Counted from the first letter of the stretch, positions 8,676 through 19,048 are shown. The stretch is 64,000 nt of DNA from JAGDVO01 sp964590075 [NCBI: uncultured Aquificales bacterium] (GCA_964590075.1 CAZPXS010000002.1:69683-133682); one strand, 5' to 3'. Notes: generated by a model not told the origin, from the sequence alone. A program made the numbers and translations.

Positions 8676-9541
8676 GTGACTTTAGTGAATACGCTCTTAA
8701 GGTTATTCAAGCTATCTTTGATAGCCTTGATCTTGGTATGGCTCTTGTTGATCCCGATTATAATTTTATAATGGTAAATGTCCCTTTCTGTGAATTTTTC
8801 GCTGTAGACGATATAAAGGGTAGGAAGTGTTATGAGTTAATATACAGGAGGAAGTCACCATGTGTTCCATGTATACCAAGGCTATTTGAGAGAGTAGGTA
8901 AAACTGTTGAAAGAACTGTTGTGGCTCCCGAGGATTCATGGGCTACCTATCTAGAGATAAAGGAGTACTTACTTAAAGTTGACGAAATTTTGAAAGGTTA
9001 CCTTATAATTGCAAGGGATGTTTCTGAGAAAAAGAAGGCAGAAGAGGCTTTAAAGGAGCAGGCTCTCTATGATTCTCTAACGGGAGCATACAATAAGAGA
9101 GTTTTTTATGAGTATCTTGCAATGCTTATGGAGGGTGCGAGGAGGTACAATGAGCCGCTTAGTGTGGCTGTCTTTGATATAGATGACTTTAAAAAGATAA
9201 ACGATACCTATGGCCATTTGTTTGGGGATAGGGTTTTGTTCGAGTTTGCTAAGATAGTCAGAAACAACATAAGAAGGTCGGATGTGTTTGGGAGGATAGG
9301 AGGAGAAGAGTTCGCTGTGGTATTCCCGAAAACGAATGTAGATGGTGCCCATGTTGTGGCCGAAAGGATAAGACGGGAGATTGAACCCCATCTCTTCGTT
9401 CATGCTACTAAAGTTACCGTGAGTATAGGGTTGGCTCAGATGAAAAAGGATGATACACCGGAAACACTTATAGCGAGAGCCGATAGCGCCCTATATAAGG
9501 CTAAAAGATCAGGTAAAAATCGGGTGGTTATAGCTGATTAG
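8672..9541 (+). CDS. PAS-GGEEF diguanylate cyclase with Cys-rich sensor
   Basis: A 289-residue cyclase: N-terminal PAS (about 10-125) and GGDEF domain (about 130-289) with an intact RIGGEEF and the RxxD site RRSD upstream. The PAS contains a cysteine group, KCYELIYRRKSPCVPCIP, a pattern seen in PAS domains of many anaerobes and possibly a metal, Fe-S or redox site. The start is a GTG at 8672 that overlaps the previous stop; GGAGG lies about 11 bases upstream. The gene is co-transcribed with the larger cyclase and ends 14 bp into the convergent truD. Confidence 0.9.
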   Translation: MSDFSEYALKVIQAIFDSLDLGMALVDPDYNFIMVNVPFCEFFAVDDIKGRKCYELIYRRKSPCVPCIPRLFERVGKTVERTVVAPEDSWATYLEIKEYLLKVDEILKGYLIIARDVSEKKKAEEALKEQALYDSLTGAYNKRVFYEYLAMLMEGARRYNEPLSVAVFDIDDFKKINDTYGHLFGDRVLFEFAKIVRNNIRRSDVFGRIGGEEFAVVFPKTNVDGAHVVAERIRREIEPHLFVHATKVTVSIGLAQMKKDDTPETLIARADSALYKAKRSGKNRVVIAD

Positions 9542-10493
9542 CTAAGGCTAATTCTTTTAAAAGGATTGTGGCGTAGCTACCCTTTGGAAGAAAGAAACGT
9601 AAAGTAATTTCTCTATCCTTTACTTCCAGTATATCAACCTTTTCAGGATACACGATTATTGGCCTTCTCGTTCCCTTACTTTTTGTCTTTTTAAAATCCT
9701 CCTTCTTTATTCCGTATCTTTCAAGTAGGTTATGTTCGATCTTTATAAGAACATCGTTTTCAGGTTCCATCATATGGGATCCCCATATGGGACCGGTAGG
9801 AATACGTTCTATACTTATCTCTCCCTCTTCCCTTATCTTTTTTACTTTAAAGTTTCTCTGGTTATAAACTATATCTCCTGATAACACTCTTATAAGATTC
9901 AATCTCTTTCTTTCCTCTATATACTCGTTGAATAGCTGAGATGTAAAGGCGGAAATCAATAACCTCTTTTTATAGGGACTGTAGTTTCTTAGATCTTTGT
10001 CTTCCTTTAAGATTTTTAGGGCTATTTCTATATTATTATCACTTAGTCTTTGCTGATCAAAATAGTTAAAGAAACCATTTTCCTCTATTTCTCTCAGTTT
10101 ATTTATAGTTTTTTCAGTGTCTTTTGTTTCCCTTAACTTTACTGTAAAGACATTACCTTTTAGGTGACCTGGCCTTAATTTGTTTCTGTGTTCGGTTATT
10201 TCTAAAACTTCTATGTTTTCCTCCTTAAGGTATTCGATAAGTTCATCTAATTTTTGGATTTTGTTTTTTGGTATAGATATGTGTTGAATACTTATTGAGA
10301 TTTTATCTTTGAGACCAGCGTAACCTATGTGTTTTTCTGAAATTTTTAAGAATTTAGAGATTTTTTTTATGACTTCAAAAGTAGTCTGATTCTTTTTCTT
10401 TATTTTTAGTATTAGGTGTTCACCCTTTCCATCGAAGGGATAAAGTGGGATTTCTTCAACTATAAAGTCTTCTGCTTTTGATTTATAGAGCAT
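9528..10493 (-). CDS. truD: tRNA pseudouridine synthase TruD, bacterial-size type
   Basis: Isomerises U13 of tRNA to pseudouridine in characterised members. Motif GYAGLKDK contains the catalytic Asp; FDQQR and the C-terminal LRFFLPKGSYATILLKEL are also TruD hallmarks. At 321 residues it has the smaller bacterial insert domain. It is AT-rich and lysine/isoleucine-rich compared with its neighbours. Its start lies within the end of the small upstream membrane gene. A second, archaeal/Pus7-like TruD lies at 60401-61549, so the two may modify different positions. Confidence 0.9.
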   Translation of the reverse strand: MLYKSKAEDFIVEEIPLYPFDGKGEHLILKIKKKNQTTFEVIKKISKFLKISEKHIGYAGLKDKISISIQHISIPKNKIQKLDELIEYLKEENIEVLEITEHRNKLRPGHLKGNVFTVKLRETKDTEKTINKLREIEENGFFNYFDQQRLSDNNIEIALKILKEDKDLRNYSPYKKRLLISAFTSQLFNEYIEERKRLNLIRVLSGDIVYNQRNFKVKKIREEGEISIERIPTGPIWGSHMMEPENDVLIKIEHNLLERYGIKKEDFKKTKSKGTRRPIIVYPEKVDILEVKDREITLRFFLPKGSYATILLKELALANQL

Positions 10494-10699
10494 TGGCTGT
10501 TTTCATCGGACCCACAGCAACAGATGGGGCCCAGCTTACCTGTTTTTCTGTAGACCAAGTATTGTGTTAAGATTAGGTAACCTCCAAGTGCAAAATTGAG
10601 AATGGCTATACCCATGTCGTTGTATCTTATTCTCACTATCCCGTCTATTATAAGTATAAGCCCAAGTACTATGTATATTATTCCGATTATTGTTTTCAT
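10460..10699 (-). CDS. small two-helix membrane protein with Cys-rich tail
   Basis: Not recognised. The 79-residue product has two hydrophobic helices (about 4-23 and 30-49) and a short polar tail with PICCCGSDENSQC. It overlaps the start of truD by 34 bp, which suggests coupled translation. There is no strong ribosome site before the ATG. The length, hydrophobicity and overlap make it likely real, but no function can be named. Confidence 0.5.
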   Translation of the reverse strand: MKTIIGIIYIVLGLILIIDGIVRIRYNDMGIAILNFALGGYLILTQYLVYRKTGKLGPICCCGSDENSQCSINQKQKTL

Positions 10700-10747
10700 G
10701 ATTTCTTATGATAATTATTTTATCTATCAACTTCAAGGGGGAGGGAA

Positions 10748-11365
10748 ATGTTTGGGCAGGATTACAGGATAGGCAAGAAAAAGGCGAAGGAGATAATAAA
10801 GAAGGTTATAGACAAGGGTAAGGAGAGTTTTGAGGTTGAGGTCTTTAGAATACTGGAGTTTTACGGTGTTGATATTCCGGAATACCAGGTTGCAAGGAGT
10901 AAAAGTGATATCTACTATATCATCGATGATATGGGTTTACCTGTTGTTATAAAGGCTCTCGCATCGCAGGCTGTACATAGGGAAGATCTCGAGGCTGTTA
11001 TAGTCGTAAGGGATAAGAAGGATGTGGAGAGTGCCTATCCAAAGGCTCTTGGCGAGATAGCTTCAAATTTACCATGGCTTACATTAGAGGGGATACTGGT
11101 CCAAAAATATGTGGCCCACTCGGAGAAAGTCACTTTTATACTTGAGCGTGAAAATAAAAAAGATAAGGGGTCTGTAAGTGTGAATGGACAGAACCCGATA
11201 AAGCTTGAAGATTTTGACCTTAGCTTATATCCCTTTGTTGAGCCTGTTATAGCTTTTTTCAAAGATTTTAACGAAAATATCAGGATGTTGGAGATAGATT
11301 TTGTAAAAGCTACGGATGAAGATAGGTGGTTTTTGGTTGATGGGAAGTGTTACCTTTTCTGTTGA
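10748..11365 (+). CDS. ATP-grasp domain protein, diverged acyl-CoA synthetase beta-like
   Basis: A 205-residue protein resembling the ATP-grasp_5 module of ADP-forming acyl-CoA synthetase beta subunits: helix start AKEIIKKV...EVEVFRILEFYGVDIPEYQVARS, then GLPVVIKALASQAVHRED. The usual HKTDxGGV motif is changed to HREDLEAV, and the C-terminal region is shortened, so activity as a synthetase is doubtful; the alpha (CoA-binding) subunit is not in this window. A clear GGGGGAGGG site precedes the ATG. It stands first in the operon with lipid A genes, 20 bp before lpxI. Confidence 0.65.
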   Translation: MFGQDYRIGKKKAKEIIKKVIDKGKESFEVEVFRILEFYGVDIPEYQVARSKSDIYYIIDDMGLPVVIKALASQAVHREDLEAVIVVRDKKDVESAYPKALGEIASNLPWLTLEGILVQKYVAHSEKVTFILERENKKDKGSVSVNGQNPIKLEDFDLSLYPFVEPVIAFFKDFNENIRMLEIDFVKATDEDRWFLVDGKCYLFC

Positions 11366-11385
11366 TATAGTAGTGGAGGGTAAGC

Positions 11386-12171
11386 TTGGGTAAATCTGCC
11401 ATAATAGCTGGTAATACAAAGGATCTCGGTTTTCTAATAGAAGGACTTAAAGACACGATAGTTATATCTCTCTCTGATCAGCCTACCTATCCCTTTCACT
11501 ACAGGTTTTCGCCAGGGGAAGTTGGGAAGATATTAGAGGTCTTAGAAAGAGAAAATGTAAAGAGGGTGACCTTTTTTGGGAAAATAGAGAAAAAGGGACT
11601 TTTGAAAAACCTTTTTAAGCTTGATTCTACAGCTATAAAATTAATATCGAAGCTTAGAAGTTTAAGTGACGATAGCATTCTGTCTCTGGTTGTTGAAGAG
11701 CTGAATAGGAGGGGTATAGAGGTTGTGAGCCAAAAGGATGCCTTTAGCAGATACCTTGCCGATAAGGGCTCTATAGTGGGTAAGATCGGTAAAAAGGAGA
11801 GGGAAGATATACTCTATGGCTTTAGAGTTGCCAAGGTTATTGGGGGGTTGGGAATAGGCCAGACGATCGTTGTGAAGGACAAGAGCGTTATTGCGGTTGA
11901 GGCTGTTGAGGGAACGGATGAGACTATAAGAAGAGCTGGGGTTTATGCTGACGATTTTATCGTGGTAAAGGTTAAAAGACCCATACAGAGTGATCTCATG
12001 GACGTACCGGTTATAGGCCCTGAGACTATCAGGGTTACCCATTACTCAGGTGGCAAGGTTGTAGCAGTTGAGGCTGGTGAGGTTATAATAATCCCGGGTA
12101 CGGTTGAAGTAGCTAAGGAACTTAAAATAGCCATATATGGGGTAAAGGGTGAAGAGGATTTTAGTGGTTAG
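11386..12171 (+). CDS. lpxI: UDP-2,3-diacylglucosamine pyrophosphatase LpxI
   Basis: Hydrolyses UDP-2,3-diacylglucosamine to lipid X and UMP, replacing LpxH in some diderms. Family signatures seen: GQTIVVKDKSVIAVEAVEGTDETIRRAG and the D..VPVIGPETI stretch with essential acidic residues; 261 residues is the normal size. The start is a TTG at 11386, five bases after GGAGGG. It overlaps lpxB by 23 bp, which directly links consecutive steps of lipid A synthesis. Confidence 0.92.
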   Translation: MGKSAIIAGNTKDLGFLIEGLKDTIVISLSDQPTYPFHYRFSPGEVGKILEVLERENVKRVTFFGKIEKKGLLKNLFKLDSTAIKLISKLRSLSDDSILSLVVEELNRRGIEVVSQKDAFSRYLADKGSIVGKIGKKEREDILYGFRVAKVIGGLGIGQTIVVKDKSVIAVEAVEGTDETIRRAGVYADDFIVVKVKRPIQSDLMDVPVIGPETIRVTHYSGGKVVAVEAGEVIIIPGTVEVAKELKIAIYGVKGEEDFSG

Positions 12172-13228
12172 TGCGGAAGATTCATCCTCCATCTACGCTC
12201 TTAATGTTATAAAGGAGTTGAAACTATTAAGGGATGATTTTAGCTTCTTTGGTACAGGCTCTCCCTTTTTGGAGAATGAGATGGAGTTACTGTATACTTC
12301 TTCCGATTTGAGTTTTGTAGGGTTTGAGGAGCCAAAAAAATTGTTCCGGATTCTAAGAATCTATAGGCATTTAAAGGAACTTGTTAGGAAATCTGATGGA
12401 CTTATACTCTTTGACTATCCGGGTATGAATCTTAGGCTTGCCTCTTACGCCAAAGAGAATAATAAACCTGTATGCTACTACTGCGCTCCTCAGGTGTGGG
12501 CCTGGTGGACTAAAAGGGTAATTAAGATGAAAAGTATAATAGATAGACTTGTGGTACTTTTTCCCTTTGAGGAAAAGTTTTTTAGATCCTTTGGTGTAGA
12601 GGCTAGATTTTTTGGTCATCCTTTAACTATAATTCTAAAGGATTTCATATCGCGGGATAAGGAAGATTTTATACTGCTTTTACCTGGTTCAAGGATAAAT
12701 GAGGTAAAATCTTTAACTTCGGTTATGGTGGAGACCTCGAGGTTGATAAGAGAAAGGTACAGAAATAATTTTAGATTTTTTCTGGTTAAGGCAAAGAGTG
12801 TATCGGATGAGTTTTTTGAGACTATCCCCAGTTGGATAGAGATCGTACCCTTTGAGAAGAGGTATGAATATATGGCAAAAGCTAAATTTGCCTTTAGTGC
12901 GAGTGGTACGGCCACGCTTGAGTTAGCTCTCCTCGGCGTTTTTACCTTTGTTGTTTATAAGGTAAAGAATTGGGTTTACTGGTTGGCAAAAAGACTGGTA
13001 AAGGTGAGGAACATATCTATAGTTAATATTCTGTCTGATAGTCAGGTTTTTCCCGAGTATCTTCAGGATAGGGTTCATCCCGATATAATTTTTGAAGATT
13101 TCATAAGGCGTTACGATAGTGGGTGCTTGGAGTTTATGGAGAAATTTAGTAGAGAGATATTTGATAAACTTTATAGGGAAGATCATTTTAAAAGGGTAGG
13201 AGAATACTTTAATGAAGTATTATCTTAA
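12149..13228 (+). CDS. lpxB: lipid-A-disaccharide synthase
   Basis: GT19 glycosyltransferase joining lipid X and UDP-diacylglucosamine into the lipid A disaccharide at the inner membrane surface. Seen: [28 protein letters not shown] and the nucleotide-binding ASGTATLE segment; 359 residues is the usual length. The start GTG lies within lpxI after an AAAGG-type site. Its last bases overlap the following ABC transporter by 17 bp. Confidence 0.94.
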   Translation: MKRILVVSAEDSSSIYALNVIKELKLLRDDFSFFGTGSPFLENEMELLYTSSDLSFVGFEEPKKLFRILRIYRHLKELVRKSDGLILFDYPGMNLRLASYAKENNKPVCYYCAPQVWAWWTKRVIKMKSIIDRLVVLFPFEEKFFRSFGVEARFFGHPLTIILKDFISRDKEDFILLLPGSRINEVKSLTSVMVETSRLIRERYRNNFRFFLVKAKSVSDEFFETIPSWIEIVPFEKRYEYMAKAKFAFSASGTATLELALLGVFTFVVYKVKNWVYWLAKRLVKVRNISIVNILSDSQVFPEYLQDRVHPDIIFEDFIRRYDSGCLEFMEKFSREIFDKLYREDHFKRVGEYFNEVLS

Positions 13229-14951
13229 GCTTTTGAGAATATACCTACTTCCTCATTGGCATTTAGTTTTGATCGCACTTATATGTGCTGGGATAGTATC
13301 CGCAACCTACGGTGCAACTGCCTGGGTTGTAAAACCTATCATAGATAGGGTCTTTGTTGGAAGGGATAGGGAGTTACTTAAGTGGGTACCTGCGATAGTG
13401 GTTGGTTTATATTTTATTAAAGGTGTTGCAAGATTTTTCCAGAACTACTTCATGAGTCTAGCGAGTTTCAGGATGCTCATGGGAATAAGACTCGATTTAC
13501 ATAGAAAGTTGCAGATGATGAGCTATAGTTTTCTGAAGTCAAGATCGACAGGTGAGTTTGTATCGAGGATCCTTAATGATGTGAATGTTATAAACGATGC
13601 GAATATATCAACCATTAGGAATCTTATAAGGGAGGTTATTACTCTTATAGTTCTGGTTGTTCTAATTTTTAAGAGAAATGCTGAACTTGCAATTTTTTCG
13701 ATAGTGGTTGTACCTCTAATGGGTTACGTCATCTACCGTATAGGTAGGTATATAAGGAAGAACGCGAGGAAACAGCAGGAAAAGATGGCAGAAATGTCGG
13801 GGGTTTTGATTGAGGGCTTTGGAGGAGCAAAAACGGTAAAGGTCTTTGGGGCTGAGGAGAGGGAGGTTGGGAGATTCAGAAAGAAGCTCGAAAAATACTA
13901 CAATTTAGCCATTAAGGCTATGATAGCTAAGGAACTTAATGTTCCTATAATAGAGTTTTTATCTTCCATAAGTGTTGCTATCATAGTTTACCTTGGCGGG
14001 TTAAAGGTTACGGAAGGAAAAATGACACCTGGTGATTTCTTTTCTTTCATAACAAGTTTAATGTTAATGTACGATCCAATAAATAAAATATCGACTGTCC
14101 ATGCCGATATAAATAGTGCCATTTCCGCGAGTAAAAGGGTCTGGGAGTTTCTATCCCTTGAGCCTGATATAAAGGATGATCCCAATGCTGTAGAACTAAA
14201 GGAATTTAAGGATAGAATTAGATATATCGATGTATGGTTTAGGTATCCCGATGCGGCTGAGAATGAGTGGGCTTTAAGAAACATAAATATGGAGATAAGA
14301 AAGAAGGAAAAGGTAGCTATAGTTGGTGAAAGCGGTGTAGGCAAAACCACACTTGTTGAACTTTTACCTCGATTGTACGATGTGACAAAGGGTAGTATCA
14401 CTATCGATGGTATAGATATAAGGAAGATAAAGCTGGCATCCCTGAGAAGCCTAATAAGTGTGGTCAGTCAGGACGTCTTTCTTTTCAACGACACTATATT
14501 CAACAACATCCTATTTGGTAAACCCGATGCTACCTACGAGGAGGTCATTGAGGCTGCTAAGCTCGCCTATGCTCACGACTTTATAGTTAAACTACCAGAT
14601 GGTTACGACACGGTTGTTGGGGATAGAGGTGTTAGGCTATCGGGTGGAGAACGTCAAAGGATAGCCATTGCCAGAGCTATATTAAAGAATGCTCCTATAC
14701 TGATACTTGATGAAGCGACGAGTGCCCTGGATGCAGAGTCAGAGATGGTTGTGAGAAGTGCCCTTTACAATCTCATGAAGGATAAAACTGTGTTGATAAT
14801 AGCCCATCGTTTGGCCACCGTTATAGAGGCAGATAGAATATATGTTATGGAGAATGGAACTATAGTTGAAGAGGGGACCCATGATGAGCTTATAAGTAGA
14901 GATACAAGGTATAGGAGGCTTTGTGAGCTTCAGTTCCTTGTTAAAGAATAG
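13212..14951 (+). CDS. msbA: MsbA-like lipid exporter ABC transporter
   Basis: Fused half-transporter of 579 residues: six-helix membrane domain (about 1-320) and ATPase (about 340-579). Walker [11 protein letters not shown]-loop SQDVF, signature LSGGERQR and Walker [13 protein letters not shown] are intact. Position between lpxB and a DUF374 acyltransferase argues for lipid A flipping across the inner membrane. Sequence alone cannot fully exclude another lipid or peptide substrate. Confidence 0.9.
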   Translation: MKYYLKLLRIYLLPHWHLVLIALICAGIVSATYGATAWVVKPIIDRVFVGRDRELLKWVPAIVVGLYFIKGVARFFQNYFMSLASFRMLMGIRLDLHRKLQMMSYSFLKSRSTGEFVSRILNDVNVINDANISTIRNLIREVITLIVLVVLIFKRNAELAIFSIVVVPLMGYVIYRIGRYIRKNARKQQEKMAEMSGVLIEGFGGAKTVKVFGAEEREVGRFRKKLEKYYNLAIKAMIAKELNVPIIEFLSSISVAIIVYLGGLKVTEGKMTPGDFFSFITSLMLMYDPINKISTVHADINSAISASKRVWEFLSLEPDIKDDPNAVELKEFKDRIRYIDVWFRYPDAAENEWALRNINMEIRKKEKVAIVGESGVGKTTLVELLPRLYDVTKGSITIDGIDIRKIKLASLRSLISVVSQDVFLFNDTIFNNILFGKPDATYEEVIEAAKLAYAHDFIVKLPDGYDTVVGDRGVRLSGGERQRIAIARAILKNAPILILDEATSALDAESEMVVRSALYNLMKDKTVLIIAHRLATVIEADRIYVMENGTIVEEGTHDELISRDTRYRRLCELQFLVKE

Positions 14952-15552
14952 AGGTTTTCTTGATGTAATAAAGTGGATAGTTAAAGTTATATCGCCTTTA
15001 TATTTTCTGACTCTAAGGGTAGAAGAGATTGGTAGAGATAGGTTTGATTCCAAAAAGGGCCCGGTAATTTACGCTTTTTGGCACAATAGGTTTTTCCCGC
15101 TTATTTTCCTACACAGGGGTAGTGGTATCGCTATAATGGTGAGTCCGAGTAGGGATGGTGATTTTATAGCCTGGGTACTGGAGAGGTTTGGTTTTAAAAC
15201 CATAAGAGGTTCGACCTATAAGAGAGTTATAGGAGGTACCATGGAACTTATAGAGGCTTTGAAAGGGGGAGAAAGGGTAGCCATACTAGTTGATGGTCCG
15301 CGTGGCCCGAGATATACGGTGCCTGAGGGCTTGGTTAAGATATCTCAGAGGTACGGTGTGGATATTATGCCAGTTACGGTGGTTTATTCGAGGTATGTGG
15401 AGTTTGATTCCTGGGATAGGTTTATGTTACCCTTACCCTTCTCGAGAGTCTATGTGTGCTATGGGAATAGTTATATTCCGGCTGATAGAATTGATCTGAG
15501 GGATAGGCTGTTTGAGCTGGAACACTTTGTGAAGAGTAGGTTTTTGGGATGA
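14923..15552 (+). CDS. DUF374 lysophospholipid/lipid A acyltransferase-like protein
   Basis: A 209-residue protein with the DUF374 signature: [10 protein letters not shown] (HN at the acyltransferase position), [28 protein letters not shown] and [11 protein letters not shown] Helicobacter/Campylobacter member (LpxJ) is a secondary lipid A acyltransferase, and the place in the lpx operon fits that role. The start is a GTG after AGGAGG inside the msbA end. Family call is strong; the exact acceptor is inferred. Confidence 0.85.
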   Translation: MSFSSLLKNRGFLDVIKWIVKVISPLYFLTLRVEEIGRDRFDSKKGPVIYAFWHNRFFPLIFLHRGSGIAIMVSPSRDGDFIAWVLERFGFKTIRGSTYKRVIGGTMELIEALKGGERVAILVDGPRGPRYTVPEGLVKISQRYGVDIMPVTVVYSRYVEFDSWDRFMLPLPFSRVYVCYGNSYIPADRIDLRDRLFELEHFVKSRFLG

Positions 15553-16679
15553 GGATATTACATACCAATATGCACGTTGGTGGTTGGGGTGGTCAGGCAA
15601 ATAGGATACTTATAGTCTGCAAGGGTCTTAGTAAAAGAGGATATCATGTTATAGTTGCCGCTCCTTACGGAGCAACTCTAATAAAAAGGGCTAAGGAAGC
15701 TGGTTTAAAGACCTTTGACAATTGGTATTTACCAAAGAAGTTTAGCCTTAAAAAATTCATTCACGATATTGTAAAAATAACGGGACTTATAAAGAGGGAG
15801 TGTATAGATATAGTCCATACCCACGGATCGCAGGATAGTTGGGTAGCATCGATCTCCGCGAAACTATTCGGTAAGGTAAAAGTGGTAAGAACAAGGCATA
15901 ATATATTCCCGGTTAAGACCCATATTTTTAATAAGTTTTTATACAGAATCTTAACCGATAAACTCATAGCAATAAGTTTTGCAGTCTTTGATGTTTATAA
16001 AAAAAATAAGGTTCTTGGTAGTAAGATAGATGATGTGGAGGTGGTGTATGATTCTATAGATTTGGAAAAGTATGAAAAGGCTAGTATAGCTAAAGGTGAA
16101 GTAGAGGAGCTTATTTCTGGTTCCTTAGAGAGTAACTTTCTGATTTTGAATATCGGAAGATTGGCAAAGGAAAAGGGGCAGAGATACCTGATAGAGTTGG
16201 TATCGAAGATAGCAAGGAAGATTAAGTTTAAGTTGGTTATTTTAGGAGAGGGGCCATTGTACGATAGTTTGAAAGAGCTAACCTTGAGATTGGGTGTTCA
16301 GGATTCTGTGATTTTTGGTGGTTTGAGGAAGAATGTGGCTAGTTTTCTAAGATATTCGGATCTCTTTATCTTTACATCCATATCTGAAGGACTTGGTACC
16401 TCGCTTATTGAAGCTGGTTATTTTGAGTGTCCTGTTTTGGCCTTTAAAGTTGGTGGTATAGGTGAGGTGGTAAGATCAGGCAAAAACGGTTTAATGGTTG
16501 AACTAGGCGATATGGAGAGGATGGCATTTTTTACCGAAACTCTATTACTTTCTCCCAGACTTAGAAGAATAATGGGATTAAATGGTAAGATATTAGCTCT
16601 CTCTAAGTTTACACCAGAAGGACTCGTAGAGTCTAATATCAGGATTTATAAAAATCTTTTAGGTTTAGATCGGTCATAA
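15549..16679 (+). CDS. glycosyltransferase family 4 protein
   Basis: GT4/GT-B retaining glycosyltransferase of 376 residues. N-terminal half begins [19 protein letters not shown]; the donor-binding half shows LNIGRLAKEKGQRYLIELV and FTSISEGLGTSLIEAGYFECPV (E-x7-E motif). It starts at an ATGA overlap with the DUF374 gene and so belongs to the lipid A operon, suggesting a role in LPS core sugar addition. Donor and acceptor cannot be read. It ends 6 bp into the convergent dehydrogenase gene. Confidence 0.88.
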   Translation: MRILHTNMHVGGWGGQANRILIVCKGLSKRGYHVIVAAPYGATLIKRAKEAGLKTFDNWYLPKKFSLKKFIHDIVKITGLIKRECIDIVHTHGSQDSWVASISAKLFGKVKVVRTRHNIFPVKTHIFNKFLYRILTDKLIAISFAVFDVYKKNKVLGSKIDDVEVVYDSIDLEKYEKASIAKGEVEELISGSLESNFLILNIGRLAKEKGQRYLIELVSKIARKIKFKLVILGEGPLYDSLKELTLRLGVQDSVIFGGLRKNVASFLRYSDLFIFTSISEGLGTSLIEAGYFECPVLAFKVGGIGEVVRSGKNGLMVELGDMERMAFFTETLLLSPRLRRIMGLNGKILALSKFTPEGLVESNIRIYKNLLGLDRS

Positions 16680-17954
16680 CCTCCAGTAAACTATTCCTTC
16701 TTCTATGGCTTTATTTTTATCGAATATACCTTTTACGTCTATTAAGATTGGAGGTTTATTTTGTATCTCTTTGATTTTAGTTAAGTCAAATTCATTTATA
16801 AGTCTTTCGTGCTTTACGGCGAATATAACTGCATCGTATGGGGTAAAGGTGTCTACATTATCTACAAGATCAATGTTATACTCTTTCTTTACATCTAATT
16901 CATCTGCGATGGGATCGTAGATAATAGGCACTATTGAGTATTCTTTAAGGTAATTCACAAGATCAAATACCTTTGTATTTCTTACATCGGGTACGTTTTC
17001 TTTAAAAGAGAACCCAAGTATCAGGACTTTAGCATCCTTTATACATCTATCATTTTTTATCATGAGCTTCACAGTTTCATCGGCTATAAATTTGGGGATC
17101 TCTTCATTTATATTTCTTCCTGCGAGGATCACCCTTGGGTTATAGCCTACCTCTCTAGCCTTATGGACCAGGTAGTAGGGATCAACAGGTATACAGTGTC
17201 CTCCAACTAATCCCGGTTCAAATTTTAAGAAATTCCATTTTGTAGCCGCAGCATTGAGTACCTCCCTTGTATCGATACCAAGCCTATGGAATATTACCGA
17301 TAGTTCGTTTACTAGTGCTATGTTTAGGTCTCTCTGTATATTCTCTATTACCTTTGCCGCCTCTGCTGTCTTTATATCATATACCTTGTAAACTCCAGCT
17401 TTTACCACCTTGCCGTATATATCGGCTATAAGTTCGGTTGTTTCGGGGGTATCGCCTGCCACTATCTTTACCACATTCTCAAGGGTATGAACTTTGTCAC
17501 CTGGGTTTATCCTTTCCGGAGAGTATCCTACGAAGAAATCCTTCTTCCATTTAAGCCCACTTTCTGCTTCTATGATCGGTATACATATCTCTTCGGTTGC
17601 TCCAGGATATACCGTTGATTCGAATACAACGACTGCCTTTCCCTTAAGGTTTCTACCGACTATCTGGGAGGCTGACTTTAGGAACGAAAGATCTGGATTT
17701 TTGAGTTTATCTATGGGAGTTGGAACTGCAACTATTATAACATCGGCTTCCCTTAACCTGGTTTCATCGTTTGTGAATTCAACTTTAGATTTTTTTAATT
17801 CTTCCTCGCTTAACTCTCCGGTTCTATCGATGTTTCTCTTTAATTCCTCTATTCTATTTACGCTTTTATCAACTCCAATTACTCTATAGTGGTTTGAGAG
17901 TTTTACCGCTAAGGGTAGTCCCACGTATCCTAAACCAAGGATAGCTATTGTCAT
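16674..17954 (-). CDS. nucleotide-sugar 6-dehydrogenase, WbpA/WbpO/TviB type
   Basis: NAD-dependent oxidation of a UDP-HexNAc (or UDP-sugar) to the uronic acid. Rossmann motif ILGLGYVGLPLAVKLS, catalytic Cys in GLVGGHCIPVDPYYL, and the SYSPERINPGD-like stretch (seen as GYSPERINPGD) mark the UDP-N-acetylhexosamine dehydrogenase branch rather than Ugd. 426 residues is normal. The following gene on this strand order, a glycosyltransferase, overlaps its start by 4 bp. A true UDP-glucose dehydrogenase lies elsewhere (41241-42551), so the cell likely makes two acidic sugars. Confidence 0.88.
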   Translation of the reverse strand: MTIAILGLGYVGLPLAVKLSNHYRVIGVDKSVNRIEELKRNIDRTGELSEEELKKSKVEFTNDETRLREADVIIVAVPTPIDKLKNPDLSFLKSASQIVGRNLKGKAVVVFESTVYPGATEEICIPIIEAESGLKWKKDFFVGYSPERINPGDKVHTLENVVKIVAGDTPETTELIADIYGKVVKAGVYKVYDIKTAEAAKVIENIQRDLNIALVNELSVIFHRLGIDTREVLNAAATKWNFLKFEPGLVGGHCIPVDPYYLVHKAREVGYNPRVILAGRNINEEIPKFIADETVKLMIKNDRCIKDAKVLILGFSFKENVPDVRNTKVFDLVNYLKEYSIVPIIYDPIADELDVKKEYNIDLVDNVDTFTPYDAVIFAVKHERLINEFDLTKIKEIQNKPPILIDVKGIFDKNKAIEEGIVYWRL

Positions 17955-19048
17955 ATTATCCCTCCTCTTAAACCCTTTTCTCCAACTTCTCTATAAGTTT
18001 TTAATAAACTCTCTAAAAATGCCTTTTCAGAGCACAACCTTAGTCCTTTTTTAGATAAATTTATCCCGTAGGTCAATCTTATTTTAGGGTATAGAAGTGA
18101 TTTGATAATAGGGCTTACCATCTCCTCCAAATTCTTTACCAGTATTCCTGTTTTTTTATTCACTATTTCCTCGGTTCCGCCAGATTTTGTGGCTATTACA
18201 AATCTTTTGGCAATTGCTGATTCTATACAAACTCTAGGAAATCCTTCCATTAATTCAGGCTTGGAAGGTATGGCTATTATATCACCTATTGTATAGTATT
18301 CGTAAACATTACTGGTTTCACCCGTTTTTATTATTTTACCCTTTGATTTTTTACTTTCTTGCTCTATTTTTTCTTCTATGTTTTTGTCTTTTTTCGATGC
18401 TCCACCTACTATAAAGACTTTGATATTTATTAGTTTTTCTATTTTTTTGTATACTTTATCTATAAATTCTAATTGTCCTTTGTATGGATCTATCCTTCCA
18501 ATTATTGATATTGTAAAGGCTCTTTTTTCTTTATCTGTTTTTGTAATAGTTGGAAATCCTTCTTGAGGGTTATAGATAACTCTTGATTTAGCTATTTCAG
18601 TCGAATCAAAGTATCTTAGGCAAGAGAAGGAAACGGATAGAATTTTGTTAGGTAATTTGATGAAGTATTTTTTGATCAGATCTCTTGTATGAGTGCCCCT
18701 AATATGGGCGATCACCGGTTTTCCTGTTATAAAGCCTATAAGGATTCCGTAAGGGGTGTCCCATAGGGTATTACAGTGTATTATATCTATATTTTCCTTT
18801 TTTGCTATCTTTACGAGTCTATATATGGTTATTGGTAAGAAGGGCCAACTCTTTACCTTTCTCCACATTCCTATGGGGAAAGTATAGTACTTTATGTTAG
18901 CTTTTTTACAATCTTCTGTCAGTCTACCTTCCCTCGATGTAACGAGAATTGGTATTATCCCTTCTTTACTGAGGAGTTCCATGGTTATAAAGAGGGACTT
19001 CAGTGCTCCGCCGTACCTTGATACACCCTGGATGAAAAGGACTCTCAT
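17951..19048 (-). CDS. glycosyltransferase family 4 protein
   Basis: A 365-residue GT-B protein. The N-terminal acceptor half starts MRVLFIQGVSRYGGALKSLF; the donor half has SIIGRIDPYKGQLEFIDKV and PSKPELMEGFPRVCIESAIAK with the expected acidic motif. It is upstream of and overlapped with the 6-dehydrogenase gene. It is likely to act on a cell-surface glycan; the sugar cannot be named. Confidence 0.86.
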   Translation of the reverse strand: MRVLFIQGVSRYGGALKSLFITMELLSKEGIIPILVTSREGRLTEDCKKANIKYYTFPIGMWRKVKSWPFLPITIYRLVKIAKKENIDIIHCNTLWDTPYGILIGFITGKPVIAHIRGTHTRDLIKKYFIKLPNKILSVSFSCLRYFDSTEIAKSRVIYNPQEGFPTITKTDKEKRAFTISIIGRIDPYKGQLEFIDKVYKKIEKLINIKVFIVGGASKKDKNIEEKIEQESKKSKGKIIKTGETSNVYEYYTIGDIIAIPSKPELMEGFPRVCIESAIAKRFVIATKSGGTEEIVNKKTGILVKNLEEMVSPIIKSLLYPKIRLTYGINLSKKGLRLCSEKAFLESLLKTYREVGEKGLRGGII

